A stretch of 64,000 nt of DNA, from contig NZ_JACHJL010000018.1 of NCBI RefSeq assembly GCF_014203645.1, forward strand, positions 1 to 64,000, given 5' to 3'. Shown here in pieces: positions 1-8,584 of the stretch. The notes under the pieces were generated by a model. That model saw nothing but the letters and a program-made list of their open reading frames with translations, was not told the origin of the DNA and did not search any database. The translations under genes were made by a program, and so were the position numbers. The stretch is from Streptomyces zagrosensis. GTDB taxonomy: Bacteria; Actinomycetota; Actinomycetes; Streptomycetales; Streptomycetaceae. Numbering within the stretch: the first letter of the stretch is position 1; each line of letters starts with the position of its first letter.

Positions 1-2067
1 GAGGGCGATGTGTAGGGCGAACAGGCCGGCTTGGGCGTAGGTGGTGTGGTCAAGGAGATGGTCGGGTCCGCCGGTGAACACCACGTCCTTGAGGGAGTGC
101 TCCAGGTGGGGGTCAAGGAGATCACAGACGTGGTCGAAGGTCTCGGCGTAGGTGGGGAAGCGTTCGTACAGTTCGCGGCCCATGCCGGGGCGTTGGCTGC
201 CTTGGCCGCTGAAGAGGAACACCGTGTGCCCGGAGGTGGTGCTGACCGGTGTTTCGGGGTTGGTGACGCCAGGATGGTTTTCGCCGCGGGCTAGGGCCTC
301 TAGTCCGGTCAGCAACTCGTCCCGGTTGCCTCCTACGACCACGGCCCGGTGGTCGAACAATGATCGTGACCTGAGCAGCGACCAGCCCACATCGACCGGC
401 GACAACTCCGCATCTGCGGCGACCCGCGCGGCCAGCGCCCGCGCCTGCCCGCGCAACGCCTCAGCACTACGGGCCGACAGCAGCCACGGCACTACGCCAC
501 CTTGCGGTGGCGTGGACTCGCCGACCGACGCCGTGGCACCGTGCATGTCGCGCTGAGCCGCGGCTTCCGGGTGGGTAGCCGGCTGGTCGCCGGCCGTCGT
601 GGCACGGGCCTGCTCTGCCTCGTTGGCCTCAGCTGTCTGATCGGCGTCGTTCTCGTCGATCGCCGACGTGGCAGCTGTCAACGGCGCCTGTTCCAGGATC
701 ACATGAGCGTTGGTCCCGCTGATGCCGAAGGACGAGACACCTGCCCGGCGCGGATGGTCCCCTTGCGGCCAATCGGTCGCCTCAGCCAGCAGCCGAATGT
801 TGCCCGATGACCAATCCACGTGCGGGGTCGGCTCGTCGATGTGCAGCGATGCGGGCAACATCTGATGGTGCATCGCCATCACCATCTTGATCACACCGGC
901 CGCGCCGGCGGCCATCTGCGAGTGCCCGATGTTGGACTTGATCGAGCCGAGCAGCAGCGGCTGTTCGTCGGGTCGCTCCTGGCCGTACGTGGCGAGCAGC
1001 GCCTGTGCCTCGATGGGATCGCCCAGCGCGGTGCCGGTGCCGTGCGCTTCAACGGCGTCCACCTCGGACGCGGACAGCCGGGCGTTGGCCAGCGCCTGTC
1101 GGATGACGCGCTGCTGAGCGGGGCCGTTCGGTGCGGTCAGGCCGTTGCTGGCCCCGTCCTGGTTGACCGCGGTGCCACGGATCACGGCGAGCACCTGATG
1201 CCCGTTGCGCCGGGCGTCCGACAACCGCTCCAGGAGGAGTACACCGACGCCCTCGGCCATCGAGATGCCGTCTGCGTTCACCGAAAACGGCTTGGACCGG
1301 CCATCCGGTGCGAGACCGCGCAGCTCGCTGAAGCCGATGAAGGGTGCCGTGGACGACATGACGGCGGCCCCGCCGGCCAGCGCCATATCGCACTCGCCCT
1401 GCCGGATCGCCTGGCACGCCAGGTGCATGGCCACCAGCGACGAGGAGCACGCGGTGTCCACCGTGACGGCCGCACCCTCCAGGCCCAGGGTGTACGCGAC
1501 GCGCCCGGAGACCACGCTGGCGGAGTTGCCGATGGTGAAGTAGCCGGCCGAGCCCTCGGGGACCTGGGACTCGTCGGAGCAATAGTCGAGGTGGTCGCAG
1601 CCGATGAAGGTGCCGGTCTGGGTGCCGCGTAGCGACTCCGGGTTGATCCCGGCGTGCTCGATGGCCTCCCACGATGCCTCAAGCGCCAGCCGCTGCTGCG
1701 GCGCCATGCCCAGTGCCTCACGCGGGCTGATGCCGAAGAAGGCGGCGTCGAACCCGGCGGCGTCGTCCAGGAAGCCGCCCTCGCGCGCGTAGCTGGTGCC
1801 CAGGTGCTCCGGGTCGGGGTCGTAGAAGGAGTCCAGGTCCCAGTTGCGGTCGGTCGGCACCTCAGAAATGGCGTCCCGGCCCGCTGCCACCAACTCCCAC
1901 AGATCCCCGGGAGATTGCACGCCTCCGGGGAATCGGCACGCCATGCCCACGATCGCCACGGGTTCATGACCTGCCGACTCGACCTCCTTGAGGCGACGCT
2001 GAGTCTGCCGCAGGTCCGCCGTGACGCGCTTGAGGTAGTCGAGAAGCTTTTCTTCATTGTTCGCCAT
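1..2067 (-). CDS. Modular type I polyketide synthase, N-terminal part (KS and start of AT), cut by window edge
   Basis: From an ATG at 2067 the frame stays open leftward to the window edge (689 codons), so the gene is incomplete. Residues 1-32 are charged and helical, like the docking segment of cis-AT PKS proteins that follow another module. Residues about 35-460 are a ketosynthase with Cys207 in VDTACSSS, His342 in EAHGTGT and His382 in KSNIGH, the complete Cys-His-His triad, so it should be an active condensing domain. A linker of about 150 residues follows. An acyltransferase begins near residue 615 with GQGSQRPGMG, but its active-site Ser and extender-unit motifs lie outside. The docking segment argues for an extension module rather than a loading module. 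Product unknown. Confidence 0.97.
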   Translation of the reverse strand, partial: MANNEEKLLDYLKRVTADLRQTQRRLKEVESAGHEPVAIVGMACRFPGGVQSPGDLWELVAAGRDAISEVPTDRNWDLDSFYDPDPEHLGTSYAREGGFLDDAAGFDAAFFGISPREALGMAPQQRLALEASWEAIEHAGINPESLRGTQTGTFIGCDHLDYCSDESQVPEGSAGYFTIGNSASVVSGRVAYTLGLEGAAVTVDTACSSSLVAMHLACQAIRQGECDMALAGGAAVMSSTAPFIGFSELRGLAPDGRSKPFSVNADGISMAEGVGVLLLERLSDARRNGHQVLAVIRGTAVNQDGASNGLTAPNGPAQQRVIRQALANARLSASEVDAVEAHGTGTALGDPIEAQALLATYGQERPDEQPLLLGSIKSNIGHSQMAAGAAGVIKMVMAMHHQMLPASLHIDEPTPHVDWSSGNIRLLAEATDWPQGDHPRRAGVSSFGISGTNAHVILEQAPLTAATSAIDENDADQTAEANEAEQARATTAGDQPATHPEAAAQRDMHGATASVGESTPPQGGVVPWLLSARSAEALRGQARALAARVAADAELSPVDVGWSLLRSRSLFDHRAVVVGGNRDELLTGLEALARGENHPGVTNPETPVSTTSGHTVFLFSGQGSQRPGMGRELYERFPTYAETFDHVCDLLDPHLEHSLKDVVFTGGPDHLLDHTTYAQAGLFALHIAL

Positions 2068-2386
2068 TGGCGGCGTACCCACTTCCCTCGGCGGTCACCG
2101 GCGACCTCGTGCCTTTTACTGAACACAACGGGTGCCCGGCGCGAACGGCTTATGTGGAAGGGAAGGATGGCTTCGCCCATTCCAAAGGGGGATCGTGCTG
2201 GGCGTCGTTCGCGGGCCCCGCCTGGTGCCAGCGTCGTGGACGCCCCTAAAGTCGATCTAATCCCGGCTCGCTGGCGCTATTTCGCGTTGCTCGGGAAGCC
2301 GGGCCGGCCGGTAATCGACGGGGCCGGCCCCACCGAACCGGCTCCACCGAGTAGGACCCATGTCGAGTAGGGCGCAACGCCACTAA
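2068..2386. other. Intergenic region upstream of the PKS gene
   Basis: No gene is supported here. A purine-rich GAGGGA about 16 bases before the PKS start may be its ribosome site. The region should hold the PKS promoter, but I see no clear -35/-10 pair. Confidence 0.5.
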
Positions 2387-2416
2387 CCGGCCCGGCCGAT
2401 AGGGCGGCCGGGCCGG
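2387..2416 (-). terminator. Perfect 12-bp stem-loop after the DUF1579-like gene
   Basis: Arms 2387-2398 and 2405-2416 are exact reverse complements, all G/C, with a 6-base loop. It lies 35 bases beyond the stop of the leftward DUF1579-like gene. There is no U-tract, as is usual for actinobacterial terminators. It would shield the PKS gene from read-through. Confidence 0.75.
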
Positions 2417-2450
2417 TGTGCGAGCCAGAATGTGTCGTACGGTGTGACGG

Positions 2451-3116
2451 TTACTTACGGCGGCAGTCGTAACTACCCGTCAAAACCGTTCCATCGGAGA
2501 ACGTCATCCGCTGTTCGTTGGTGAAGTGATTCTTGTTCACCACCTGATAGTCGTCCCGAAGATCGATCGGGACGCCCGTGGTCTCCCCGGTGGGGCTGGG
2601 CTTCACCACCTGACTGAGCCGGCCCGTGAATACCAGATGCCCGTCCTTCCAGGGACCAGCGGCGTAGTTTGCGCTGCTTCCCCAGTTGTCGTGGTACTGG
2701 TTGATGAATTTCTTTGCCACCGGGTCCCAGCCGAAGGTTGCCCGGCCCACCACGTCACCGGGCTGCATCGTGGCGTCGGTGTAGTAGTAGTGCCCGCCCA
2801 TGGCGCGCTTCGTGGTCATCGTCATCGTCGCCGGCTTGGAGCCGGGCGGCGGCGCGTAGTCACAGGTGAAGGTGCCGAGCAGGAAGTCAAGACCCCGCAC
2901 CTGCGGGGGCGCGGGCAGCGTGCGCGGCTTCTTGGGCTGGGAGTGCTGCGACTGGGCGGCGGCCTCACTCTTATTGGCGGTCTCGGCGCCGACCGGGCCC
3001 ACGGCCAGCAGGGCCAGGCCAACGGCTGCCGCGCTCGTTATGCCGATGGGGACGCGACGCCTCCACAGCGCACGGGCCAGCCGGCGCTCTTGCCCTTCTG
3101 GTTTCTCGGTATCCAC
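2451..3116 (-). CDS. Exported DUF1579-like protein of unknown function
   Basis: A longer ATG frame starts at 3272, but its first 52 residues are proline/arginine-rich and look untranslated. I prefer GTG at 3116, which has a GGAG six bases upstream and gives 221 residues. An arginine-rich N-terminus (RRLARALWRRR) followed by an Ala/Leu-rich stretch ending VGPVGA reads as a signal peptide or anchor. A short Lys/Pro linker follows, then a beta-rich domain (LLGTFTC, GGHYYYTD, ATFGWDP, DGHLVFTG, NEQRMTFSDGT, ending near YDC) resembling the DUF1579 family. No catalytic motif is recognisable. The gene is followed by a strong terminator and appears monocistronic. Confidence 0.8.
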   Translation of the reverse strand: MDTEKPEGQERRLARALWRRRVPIGITSAAAVGLALLAVGPVGAETANKSEAAAQSQHSQPKKPRTLPAPPQVRGLDFLLGTFTCDYAPPPGSKPATMTMTTKRAMGGHYYYTDATMQPGDVVGRATFGWDPVAKKFINQYHDNWGSSANYAAGPWKDGHLVFTGRLSQVVKPSPTGETTGVPIDLRDDYQVVNKNHFTNEQRMTFSDGTVLTGSYDCRRK

Positions 3117-3661
3117 ACTCAACTCCAGCGATGTTCGGGCATTGACCTGCGGCGAAGGCCGCTGGTGACCCACCGGCCCGGGTGGCGATGCGGTAGTTAC
3201 GGGCGTTGGGCCCGCGGTGGGCTTGGGCGGCCCGAACGGCCGTGGGAACCACCATCTGCGCCGGGTGGGCATGTGGCGACCATCGTTCGGGTCATCGCTA
3301 AAGGTGCGCTAAGGCGTGGCGTGAAACGCTCGCTGCGTCGGGCTTCCCGCAGCGTCCTCAGCTGACGTCGGAGCCACCGAGGCCGCGAGATCAGGTTTGC
3401 GAACCGGGTACCGCAACCGCTATTTCGGCTTCGCTGTGGAGTTTCTCCGCTACATTCCCGTTCGCGGCGGATGCGTCGTTCGCGATGGGCGCGCCCGCAC
3501 GCCCGTTCTTTGACGGGCCTGCGGCGGATCTTCGGTGAACGTAGCACCTACCCGCTTCCGCTCCAGGGCCTTTTCGGACACTGAAGGCGCCTTAGCTCAG
3601 CTTTAGCCGCGTCGTTCATCATGAAGCCGGACGCGGAGTCGGTGACCTCAGTGCTGGCTGG
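3117..3661. other. Divergent intergenic region
   Basis: About 550 bases separate the DUF1579-like gene from the promoter of the M28-like gene. Open frames here are arginine-rich shadows without ribosome sites, so no gene is supported. Confidence 0.5.
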
Positions 3662-3746
3662 TTGTTTTTCTGGCAGCGTTCCCGACATAAAGGCGTTCGT
3701 GACAAGAGGGCGTTCGCGAACAAGAAGACGTTCGTGGGCAAGAAGG
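3662..3746 (+). promoter_or_regulatory. Candidate promoter with three tandem imperfect repeats before the M28-like gene
   Basis: A possible -35 TTGTTT (3662-3667) and -10 CATAAA (3686-3691) are 18 bases apart. Directly downstream are three adjacent 17-18-base units starting at 3694, 3711 and 3729. Each begins CGTTCG and ends in a CAAGA/CAAGAAG-type run. The middle one contains the palindrome GTTCGCGAAC. Their place between promoter and ribosome site suggests an operator or a leader structure. The promoter match is only moderate. Confidence 0.4.
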
Positions 3747-3769
3747 TATGTGTGACAAGGAGGATGGCG

Positions 3770-5230
3770 ATGGGCGAGTCTGACGGAGTTGGGAAGTCTC
3801 CTCTCACGAGTCTTTCGAGCAATTGGCCCGCGGTGGCTAAGTATTTCGATCAAGCGCCCACCTCGAAAGAGATGATGGGCTGGATCGAGAACATCTACCA
3901 GCAGGGCATCCGTCGGGCCGGTTATCCCGCCGATAGCTGGATCGAGGAGTGGGCTGCCGAGCAGTTCCGCGACACCGGACTCGAAGACGTCCGGCTTGAG
4001 CCGCTCAACACCCCCATCTGGCGGCCGAAGTCGGCGCACTTCGAAATCTGGCCCACCGGCCAGCCCGACCAGGCCATCCGCTTCACCGGCCTCGCCCTGC
4101 CGTACTCGACCCCCACCGAGGGCACCGAGGGGCGGCTGGCACGCATGGAGGACGGCGAGGTGAGCGGCGGCATCGCCGTCCAGGAGATCACCTTCTCGCA
4201 GGTGCCGCAATCGCAACTGGCCGAGCGGGCCACCGACTTGTACGACCCGGAGGGCGTGCTGCCCGACCTGGTCCAAATGGTGCCCTTCGACCTGCCGCAC
4301 GTGCTCGACTTCGATGTGGCCGCCAAGAACGGCGCCACGGCCTACGTCGGCTTGCTCACCGGCGTGCCGTGGGAGACCAGCGACTTCTACTGGCCCTATG
4401 ACGCCGAGCGCCGGCCCATCCCCGGCATCTGGCTGAGTGGCAACGACGGCCGCAAGGTTCGTGAGTTGATGGCCTCCGGCGCGTGCGAGGGTCGCATCGT
4501 CTCCGATGCCACGCTCACCGAGGAGACCACCCACAACGTCATCGGCACCCTGCCCGGCGCCTCCGACCACTGGGTGATCATCGGCTCGCACCACGACGGC
4601 CCGTGGGCCTCGGCGGTCGAGGACGCGTCCGGTGTGTCGCTCGTCCTCGCGCAGGCCAAGTTCTGGGCATCGGTGCCGCAGGAACTACGCCCGCACAACA
4701 TGCTTTTCCTGTTGACCTCCGGCCATATGGCGGGAGCCGCCGGCACCCAGGCGTTCATTGCGGACCACCAGGACCTGTTCCCGCAGGTCGTCCTGGAGAT
4801 GCACCTGGAGCACGTCGCCCGCCGCGCCGACGTGATCGATGGCGAGGTCGTGCCCAGCGACGACCCCGAGGTGCGCTGGTGGTTCGCCACCCAGGCCCCC
4901 GCGCTGGAGAACCTGGTCCTCGACTCGCTCGCCGCGGAGGACATCAAGCGCTCCTGGCTGCTGTCACCGACCGCACTGGCCCCGAACCCGGCCACGGACG
5001 GTGCGTACTTCTACTACACCGGCGTGCCCCTCGTGCAGTACATCTGCACGCCGATCTATATCTTCGACCCGCGTGACACGCCCGACAAGGTCGATGAGCC
5101 AAGCCTGGTCCCGCTCTCCAAGGCGGCGGCTCGCATCATCGCCGGTACCGTCGGCTGCGACCCGGACACGCTACGCATCCCGCTGGCGGGCGACGAAGCC
5201 GCGGCCAGCGCCGCAGTACCGGAGTCCTAA
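3770..5230 (+). CDS. M28-family-like zinc metallopeptidase
   Basis: The start at 3770 is chosen because AAGGAGG (3757-3763) lies six bases upstream. An ATG at 3764 touches the ribosome site, and the longer frame from 3662 runs through promoter repeats. The product is 486 residues with no obvious signal peptide, so it is probably cytoplasmic. The M28 signature is visible as GSHHDG (His274, His275, Asp276) followed by VEDASG (Glu284, Asp285), then LLTSGHMAG and LEMHLEHVAR, which would carry further metal ligands. M28 enzymes are aminopeptidases or carboxypeptidases with two zinc ions. The N-terminal third (about 1-230) is not recognisable. Substrate unknown. The phosphoesterase gene follows after 79 bases, so the two could be cotranscribed. 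Confidence 0.85.
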   Translation: MGESDGVGKSPLTSLSSNWPAVAKYFDQAPTSKEMMGWIENIYQQGIRRAGYPADSWIEEWAAEQFRDTGLEDVRLEPLNTPIWRPKSAHFEIWPTGQPDQAIRFTGLALPYSTPTEGTEGRLARMEDGEVSGGIAVQEITFSQVPQSQLAERATDLYDPEGVLPDLVQMVPFDLPHVLDFDVAAKNGATAYVGLLTGVPWETSDFYWPYDAERRPIPGIWLSGNDGRKVRELMASGACEGRIVSDATLTEETTHNVIGTLPGASDHWVIIGSHHDGPWASAVEDASGVSLVLAQAKFWASVPQELRPHNMLFLLTSGHMAGAAGTQAFIADHQDLFPQVVLEMHLEHVARRADVIDGEVVPSDDPEVRWWFATQAPALENLVLDSLAAEDIKRSWLLSPTALAPNPATDGAYFYYTGVPLVQYICTPIYIFDPRDTPDKVDEPSLVPLSKAAARIIAGTVGCDPDTLRIPLAGDEAAASAAVPES

Positions 5231-5309
5231 CCACCCGATCCCGCACGGACGGCCCGCGCGGGGCCGCTGGATGCCCCGCGCGTGGCGCGGCGACGGCTAC
5301 GGTTCTCGG

Positions 5310-5816
5310 GTGCGACTGCTACTGATGTCCGACACCCACCTGCCCCGGCGCGCCAAGGTGCTGCCGCCCCAACTGCTCGCCGAAGTACCGCGCGCCGATG
5401 TCGTCATCCACGCGGGGGACTGGGTCGATACGGCGACGCTTGACCTGCTGGAGAGTCGGGCCCAGCGGTTGATCGGCGTCTACGGCAACAACGATGGCCC
5501 CCCGTTGCGCGCCCGGCTGCCCGAGGTGGCCTCGGTGGAACTGGGCGGGTTGCGCTTCGGCGTGGTGCACGAGACCGGGCCCGCGCAGGGCCGTGAGCGC
5601 CGCTGCGCCGCACGGTTCCCCGACCTTGACGTCCTGGTCTTCGGGCACAGCCACATTCCCTGGGACAGCGTGAGCGAAGACGGCCGGCTGCGGCTGCTCA
5701 ACCCAGGCTCGCCGACCGACCGGCGGCGGCAGCCGTACTGCACCTATCTGACGGCGGACGTGGAGGCCGGCCACCTCACCGGCGTGGAAGTGCACCGACT
5801 GCCTCGCCATCGATGA
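5310..5816 (+). CDS. YfcE/MJ0936-type metallophosphoesterase
   Basis: A 168-residue calcineurin-like phosphoesterase of the small YfcE class. Metal-binding motifs occur in the canonical order: SDTHLP near the N-terminus, HAGDW, YGNNDG, VVHETG (usually GH in this family), GHSH and LNPGS. Members are Mn/Ni-dependent phosphodiesterases acting on nucleotide-like model substrates; the physiological substrate is usually unknown. GTG at 5310 is taken because it directly precedes the conserved RLLLMSDTH strand. An in-frame ATG at 5271 would add 13 poorly conserved residues. It follows the peptidase gene in the same direction and ends at a bidirectional terminator. Confidence 0.88.
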   Translation: MRLLLMSDTHLPRRAKVLPPQLLAEVPRADVVIHAGDWVDTATLDLLESRAQRLIGVYGNNDGPPLRARLPEVASVELGGLRFGVVHETGPAQGRERRCAARFPDLDVLVFGHSHIPWDSVSEDGRLRLLNPGSPTDRRRQPYCTYLTADVEAGHLTGVEVHRLPRHR

Positions 5817-5863
5817 GCGTCCGTTGGCCTACGCCACGAAGCTGGCCCACGAAGGAGCGGGGC

Positions 5864-5902
5864 GGCGCTCGCGCCCCCGGGGGTCTGGTGGGCGCGAGCG
5901 CC
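5864..5902. terminator. Bidirectional terminator, perfect 13-bp stem
   Basis: Arms 5864-5876 and 5890-5902 are exact reverse complements with a 13-base loop. It lies between the converging phosphoesterase (ends 5816) and secreted-protein (ends 5927) genes. Confidence 0.8.
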
Positions 5903-5926
5903 GCGATCCGTGTGCGCTGCCGTGGG

Positions 5927-6619
5927 TCAGCCGGTCACGGTGATCTGGGATGCCGAGTCGGTCACATCGGTGACGTTGTAGGCGACATTGAACGTCGAGC
6001 TGGTGGAACTGGTCGGGCAGCCGAAGCCGCCGATCACCTTGATGGGCACCGACGCGTTGGTGAAGGCGAGCTTGGAGGGCGCGCCGTTGGTCCACGAGCC
6101 GGAGACCGACGCCTCGCCGGTGGGTGCGGCGGTGACCGTGCACGAGGCCAGGCCGCTGGTCTTCAGGACGAAGCCGCTGGTCGGCATGGTGAGGTTGGCG
6201 CTCACCGCGTTCCCGTGCTGTACCGAGATGCCCCAGGTTCCGCTGGTGGTGATGCTTGCGCTGACCCCGGGCATGCTGGAGGTGCAGGAACTGTACGTCG
6301 GCGGGTTGAGCGGACCGCCGACCGGCCCGGCGGAGTTGCTGTTGGCAGGGGCCGCCGGAACCTGGTTGTTGGCGTTGCTGCCCACCGGGCTGTTGGGCTG
6401 CGAGGTGGAGACGGAGCACGTCACCGTCACGGACCCGGCCTTGAAGGTGGCCTTCCCGGAGAGGGTGGCCTTGAAGTAGTGCCCGGCCGGGCTCACCGTT
6501 GTGGGGCCTGCCGCGGCGGTGGACTGGGCGGTTGCCGTACCGGTGAGGGACAGAGCGGCGACGCTGGCGAGCCCGGCGCCCGCCGCTATGACGGCGCGCA
6601 GTGGCAAGGACTGGGACAT
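5927..6619 (-). CDS. Secreted Streptomyces-type hypothetical protein
   Basis: ATG at 6619 is preceded by AAGGAGT eight bases away, giving 230 residues; a longer frame to 6799 runs into repeats. The N-terminus MSQSLPLRAV, a hydrophobic Ala/Leu run and a TATAQS cleavage site are a clear signal peptide. The mature part is rich in Ser, Thr, Ala and Val, with four Cys that could form disulfides, an Asn/Ser/Pro low-complexity stretch near residues 70-95, and alternating beta-type sequence after it. It looks like a small extracellular or surface beta-protein. I do not recognise a catalytic motif. It sits downstream of the DUF6230/DUF6114 pair on the same strand, and similar exported proteins are often found near that pair. 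Confidence 0.8.
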   Translation of the reverse strand: MSQSLPLRAVIAAGAGLASVAALSLTGTATAQSTAAAGPTTVSPAGHYFKATLSGKATFKAGSVTVTCSVSTSQPNSPVGSNANNQVPAAPANSNSAGPVGGPLNPPTYSSCTSSMPGVSASITTSGTWGISVQHGNAVSANLTMPTSGFVLKTSGLASCTVTAAPTGEASVSGSWTNGAPSKLAFTNASVPIKVIGGFGCPTSSTSSTFNVAYNVTDVTDSASQITVTG

Positions 6620-6676
6620 CGTGTGACTCCTTGAGTGGGAGGAATGGATGCCATTCGTGGGTGGCATCGTTCGGAT

Positions 6677-6704
6677 GGACTGCGGACTGCGGACTGCGGA
6701 CTGC
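6677..6704. repeat. Four tandem copies of a 7-base repeat (GGACTGC)
   Basis: Exact copies start at 6677, 6684, 6691 and 6698, followed by a partial GGATGC. The array lies 58 bases upstream of the secreted-protein start, where it could alter promoter spacing if copy number changes. Confidence 0.85.
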
Positions 6705-6755
6705 GGATGCGGTTCGGGGGTGCGGGGGTTCGGGGGATTCAGGGGTGCGGCGGTT

Positions 6756-7286
6756 CTACGGTGCTGAGCCGGCTGCCTGCCCGCGGGCGCTGGCCGCACC
6801 CTCGCCCGGGTAGTGCTCCGAGAGTTCGGTGTGCGGTGCGCTCGCGGCGTCTGCTGTGTGTTCGGTGTGTTCTGTGTGCTCGGTGTGTTCAGCCCCCGGC
6901 GAGGTGGTTTCGATGGGAGCCGTTGGGGGATTCGCCTGCTCCCGCGGTGGCAGGGGCTGCCAGGCGAAGATGAGGCTGCCGCCGATCACGCCGGCGATGG
7001 TGCCGATGAAGAAGCCACCGAGGTTGGAGAGGATCAAGGCGCCCGCCGCGACCATGACGGCGAGTACACCCGCGAGCCCCCGGTAGTAGGGCGCGAACCA
7101 GGCGCTGAGGCCCATCACGATCAGGACCAGCCCCATCAGCACCGATACGACGCCGGTGACGCCCTGGAGGACCATGACCTTCAACGGCGCCAGCGGTATC
7201 GCGGCCATTTCCGCTCCTGCGAAGACGGTGGTCAGCCCGCCCCAAAATGGTCTGCCCTTGCGCCACCGCCGGAAGCTCAGAAGCAT
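6756..7286 (-). CDS. DUF6114-family membrane protein
   Basis: ATG at 7286 overlaps the end of the DUF6230 gene by 10 bases, so the two should be translationally coupled. The product has 176 residues. It starts with a basic cytoplasmic stretch (RRWRKGRPFWGG), followed by four hydrophobic segments (roughly 14-35, 40-65, 70-92 and 95-110). This is the layout of DUF6114 proteins, which commonly sit next to DUF6230 genes in Streptomyces; function unknown. The tail is unusual: a hydrophilic extension with repeated EHT units (TEHTEHTEHTEHTAD), encoded by a slipped-strand-prone tandem repeat near 6845-6900. The tail is probably cytoplasmic and poorly ordered. Confidence 0.85.
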   Translation of the reverse strand: MLLSFRRWRKGRPFWGGLTTVFAGAEMAAIPLAPLKVMVLQGVTGVVSVLMGLVLIVMGLSAWFAPYYRGLAGVLAVMVAAGALILSNLGGFFIGTIAGVIGGSLIFAWQPLPPREQANPPTAPIETTSPGAEHTEHTEHTEHTADAASAPHTELSEHYPGEGAASARGQAAGSAP

Positions 7287-7897
7287 TCCTTCTTGCCCTT
7301 GCTGATCTTCATGCTCAGTCCGTTGAGCTTGAAGCTGCCCGCGGTAGTGGCCCAAGCGACCGTGCGGAGCTTGGCGATGTGAATGTCATCGGCCTGCTGC
7401 GCGAACGCGTCCTGCATGCCCTGGGCACCATCGGGCCCCTTATCGACGGTGGAAGCGTCCCGACCGATCTCGATGTTGTTGAAGCTCGCATCACCTGCGA
7501 TGTCGGTGGCGTCCATGTACAGGTCAGTGGCCTGCACCGGCTTGGAGCCCGTGCCTGCTGACAGCTTCAGCGAGATGTTGCCGATGACCGGCAGCTTGGT
7601 GACGACCGACTGGCACAGGTTCCTGAGCTCGGCTTTCTTGATGGCCGTCACCGCCACAGGCAGCAGGTCACCGCGGGCATTGGCATCCACGCTGCCGTAC
7701 TGGGCGAAGCCGTCTCCCTTGAGGTCGTCGGCGGCCACCTTGAACTGCTGGCCGGAGACGGCGAACGACGCGGCGAGCGCACCGTTGGCCAAAGCGACGG
7801 CCAAGGCGGCCGTCGCGGCGAAGCCAGGTACGGAGAGCACGGCGAATCTACGCCATCTCACTCGTCCTATTACATGTATGCCTTGCTCATCTCTCAT
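7277..7897 (-). CDS. DUF6230-family exported or membrane-anchored protein
   Basis: 206 residues from ATG 7897, with GAAGGGG about nine bases upstream. A basic start (GRVRWRRF) and one hydrophobic segment (residues about 17-42) anchor or export the protein. The rest (FAVSGQQFKVAADDLKG, DLYMDATDI, FNNIEIGRDAS, FKLNGLSMKI) is beta-rich and matches the DUF6230 family. The family is known from Streptomyces, nearly always upstream of DUF6114 as here, and its role is not established. The pair may form an envelope complex (inference). A palindrome at 8028-8043 is a possible operator. Confidence 0.88.
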   Translation of the reverse strand: MRDEQGIHVIGRVRWRRFAVLSVPGFAATAALAVALANGALAASFAVSGQQFKVAADDLKGDGFAQYGSVDANARGDLLPVAVTAIKKAELRNLCQSVVTKLPVIGNISLKLSAGTGSKPVQATDLYMDATDIAGDASFNNIEIGRDASTVDKGPDGAQGMQDAFAQQADDIHIAKLRTVAWATTAGSFKLNGLSMKISKGKKECF

Positions 7898-8012
7898 CGT
7901 GATATATCCCCTTCGCAGAGCAGGGTGGTGCGTGCTGGGGTGCGGGTGAGGATTCGGGTGTGCGGTGGCGTGAGCGGCTCAGCTTGACGCCCCACATGAA
8001 TGACCCGTGCAT

Positions 8013-8043
8013 GCCAACCTGGGTTGGCTTACTTGAGAGTAAG
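8013..8043. promoter_or_regulatory. Two adjoining palindromes upstream of the DUF6230-DUF6114 operon
   Basis: Arms 8013-8019 and 8022-8028 (GCCAACC/GGTTGGC) form one perfect inverted repeat. Arms 8028-8033 and 8038-8043 (CTTACT/AGTAAG) form a second that shares one base. The second has the TTACT-N4-AGTAA shape of a TetR-family operator. They lie 115-145 bases before the DUF6230 start. No regulator gene is adjacent in this window. Confidence 0.45.
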
Positions 8044-8199
8044 TTCGGCCAGTGGGCACTGGCAAGATGCCGGGCGGCCTGCTTTTCGTGAGTTTCGACG
8101 GTGGAGGTCAAGGCCGCCTACGCGAGCGGCGGAGGGGTCCAACGGGCAGCGACCGCAGCGTCGTTCGCGTACGCCAACCGAGCGCGCGGTGCGGTGTGC

Positions 8200-8436
8200 T
8201 CAGCGTTTGGCGAAGGTGAGAACCGCGACGAGCGTGCGGGGCTGACGGGCCGAGACGTATAGACACGGGGCGCGGTGGTCGGGTCCTTGATCTCGATGCG
8301 TAGCGCGGTCGGGACGTGGCTGCGAAGGAACATCAGCGCGGGCGTCGGCGCGGCGGGTACGCCAAGCCAGTGCCTCCTCCCGATCCAAGATCTCCGGCAT
8401 TCCCAGCACATCGATCGGCAACCGGATCGAGCCCAC
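8200..8436 (-). pseudogene. Probable frameshifted small gene (hypothetical)
   Basis: Coding signal jumps between two frames. From a GTG at 8436 one frame reads SIRLPIDVLGMPEILDREEAL. The next frame then shows strong G/C third positions through FLRSHVPTALRIEIKDPT. The first frame resumes as YVSARQPRTLVAVLTFAKR and stops at 8200. Two compensating single-base shifts, near 8355 and 8262, would restore one ORF of about 78 residues. This could be a decayed gene or sequencing errors. I recognise no family. Confidence 0.35.
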
Positions 8437-8584
8437 CGTGAGGGAGGCGCCCACTGGCGGCGGGGCGGCGCGCCGGGGCCCGATGGTTGCACGGTGCTGG
8501 TGTGTGGCTGGGGCGCATGATGGAAGGGGCGGGACTCGCCGAAGGCGAGCACGCCAGCACCCGGCAGTACACCGTGGAGGAAGC

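Noticed and set aside
3662..3769. The 36-residue N-terminal extension of the M28-like frame
   Set aside because: It runs through the promoter-like elements and tandem repeats. A consensus ribosome site places the start at 3770.
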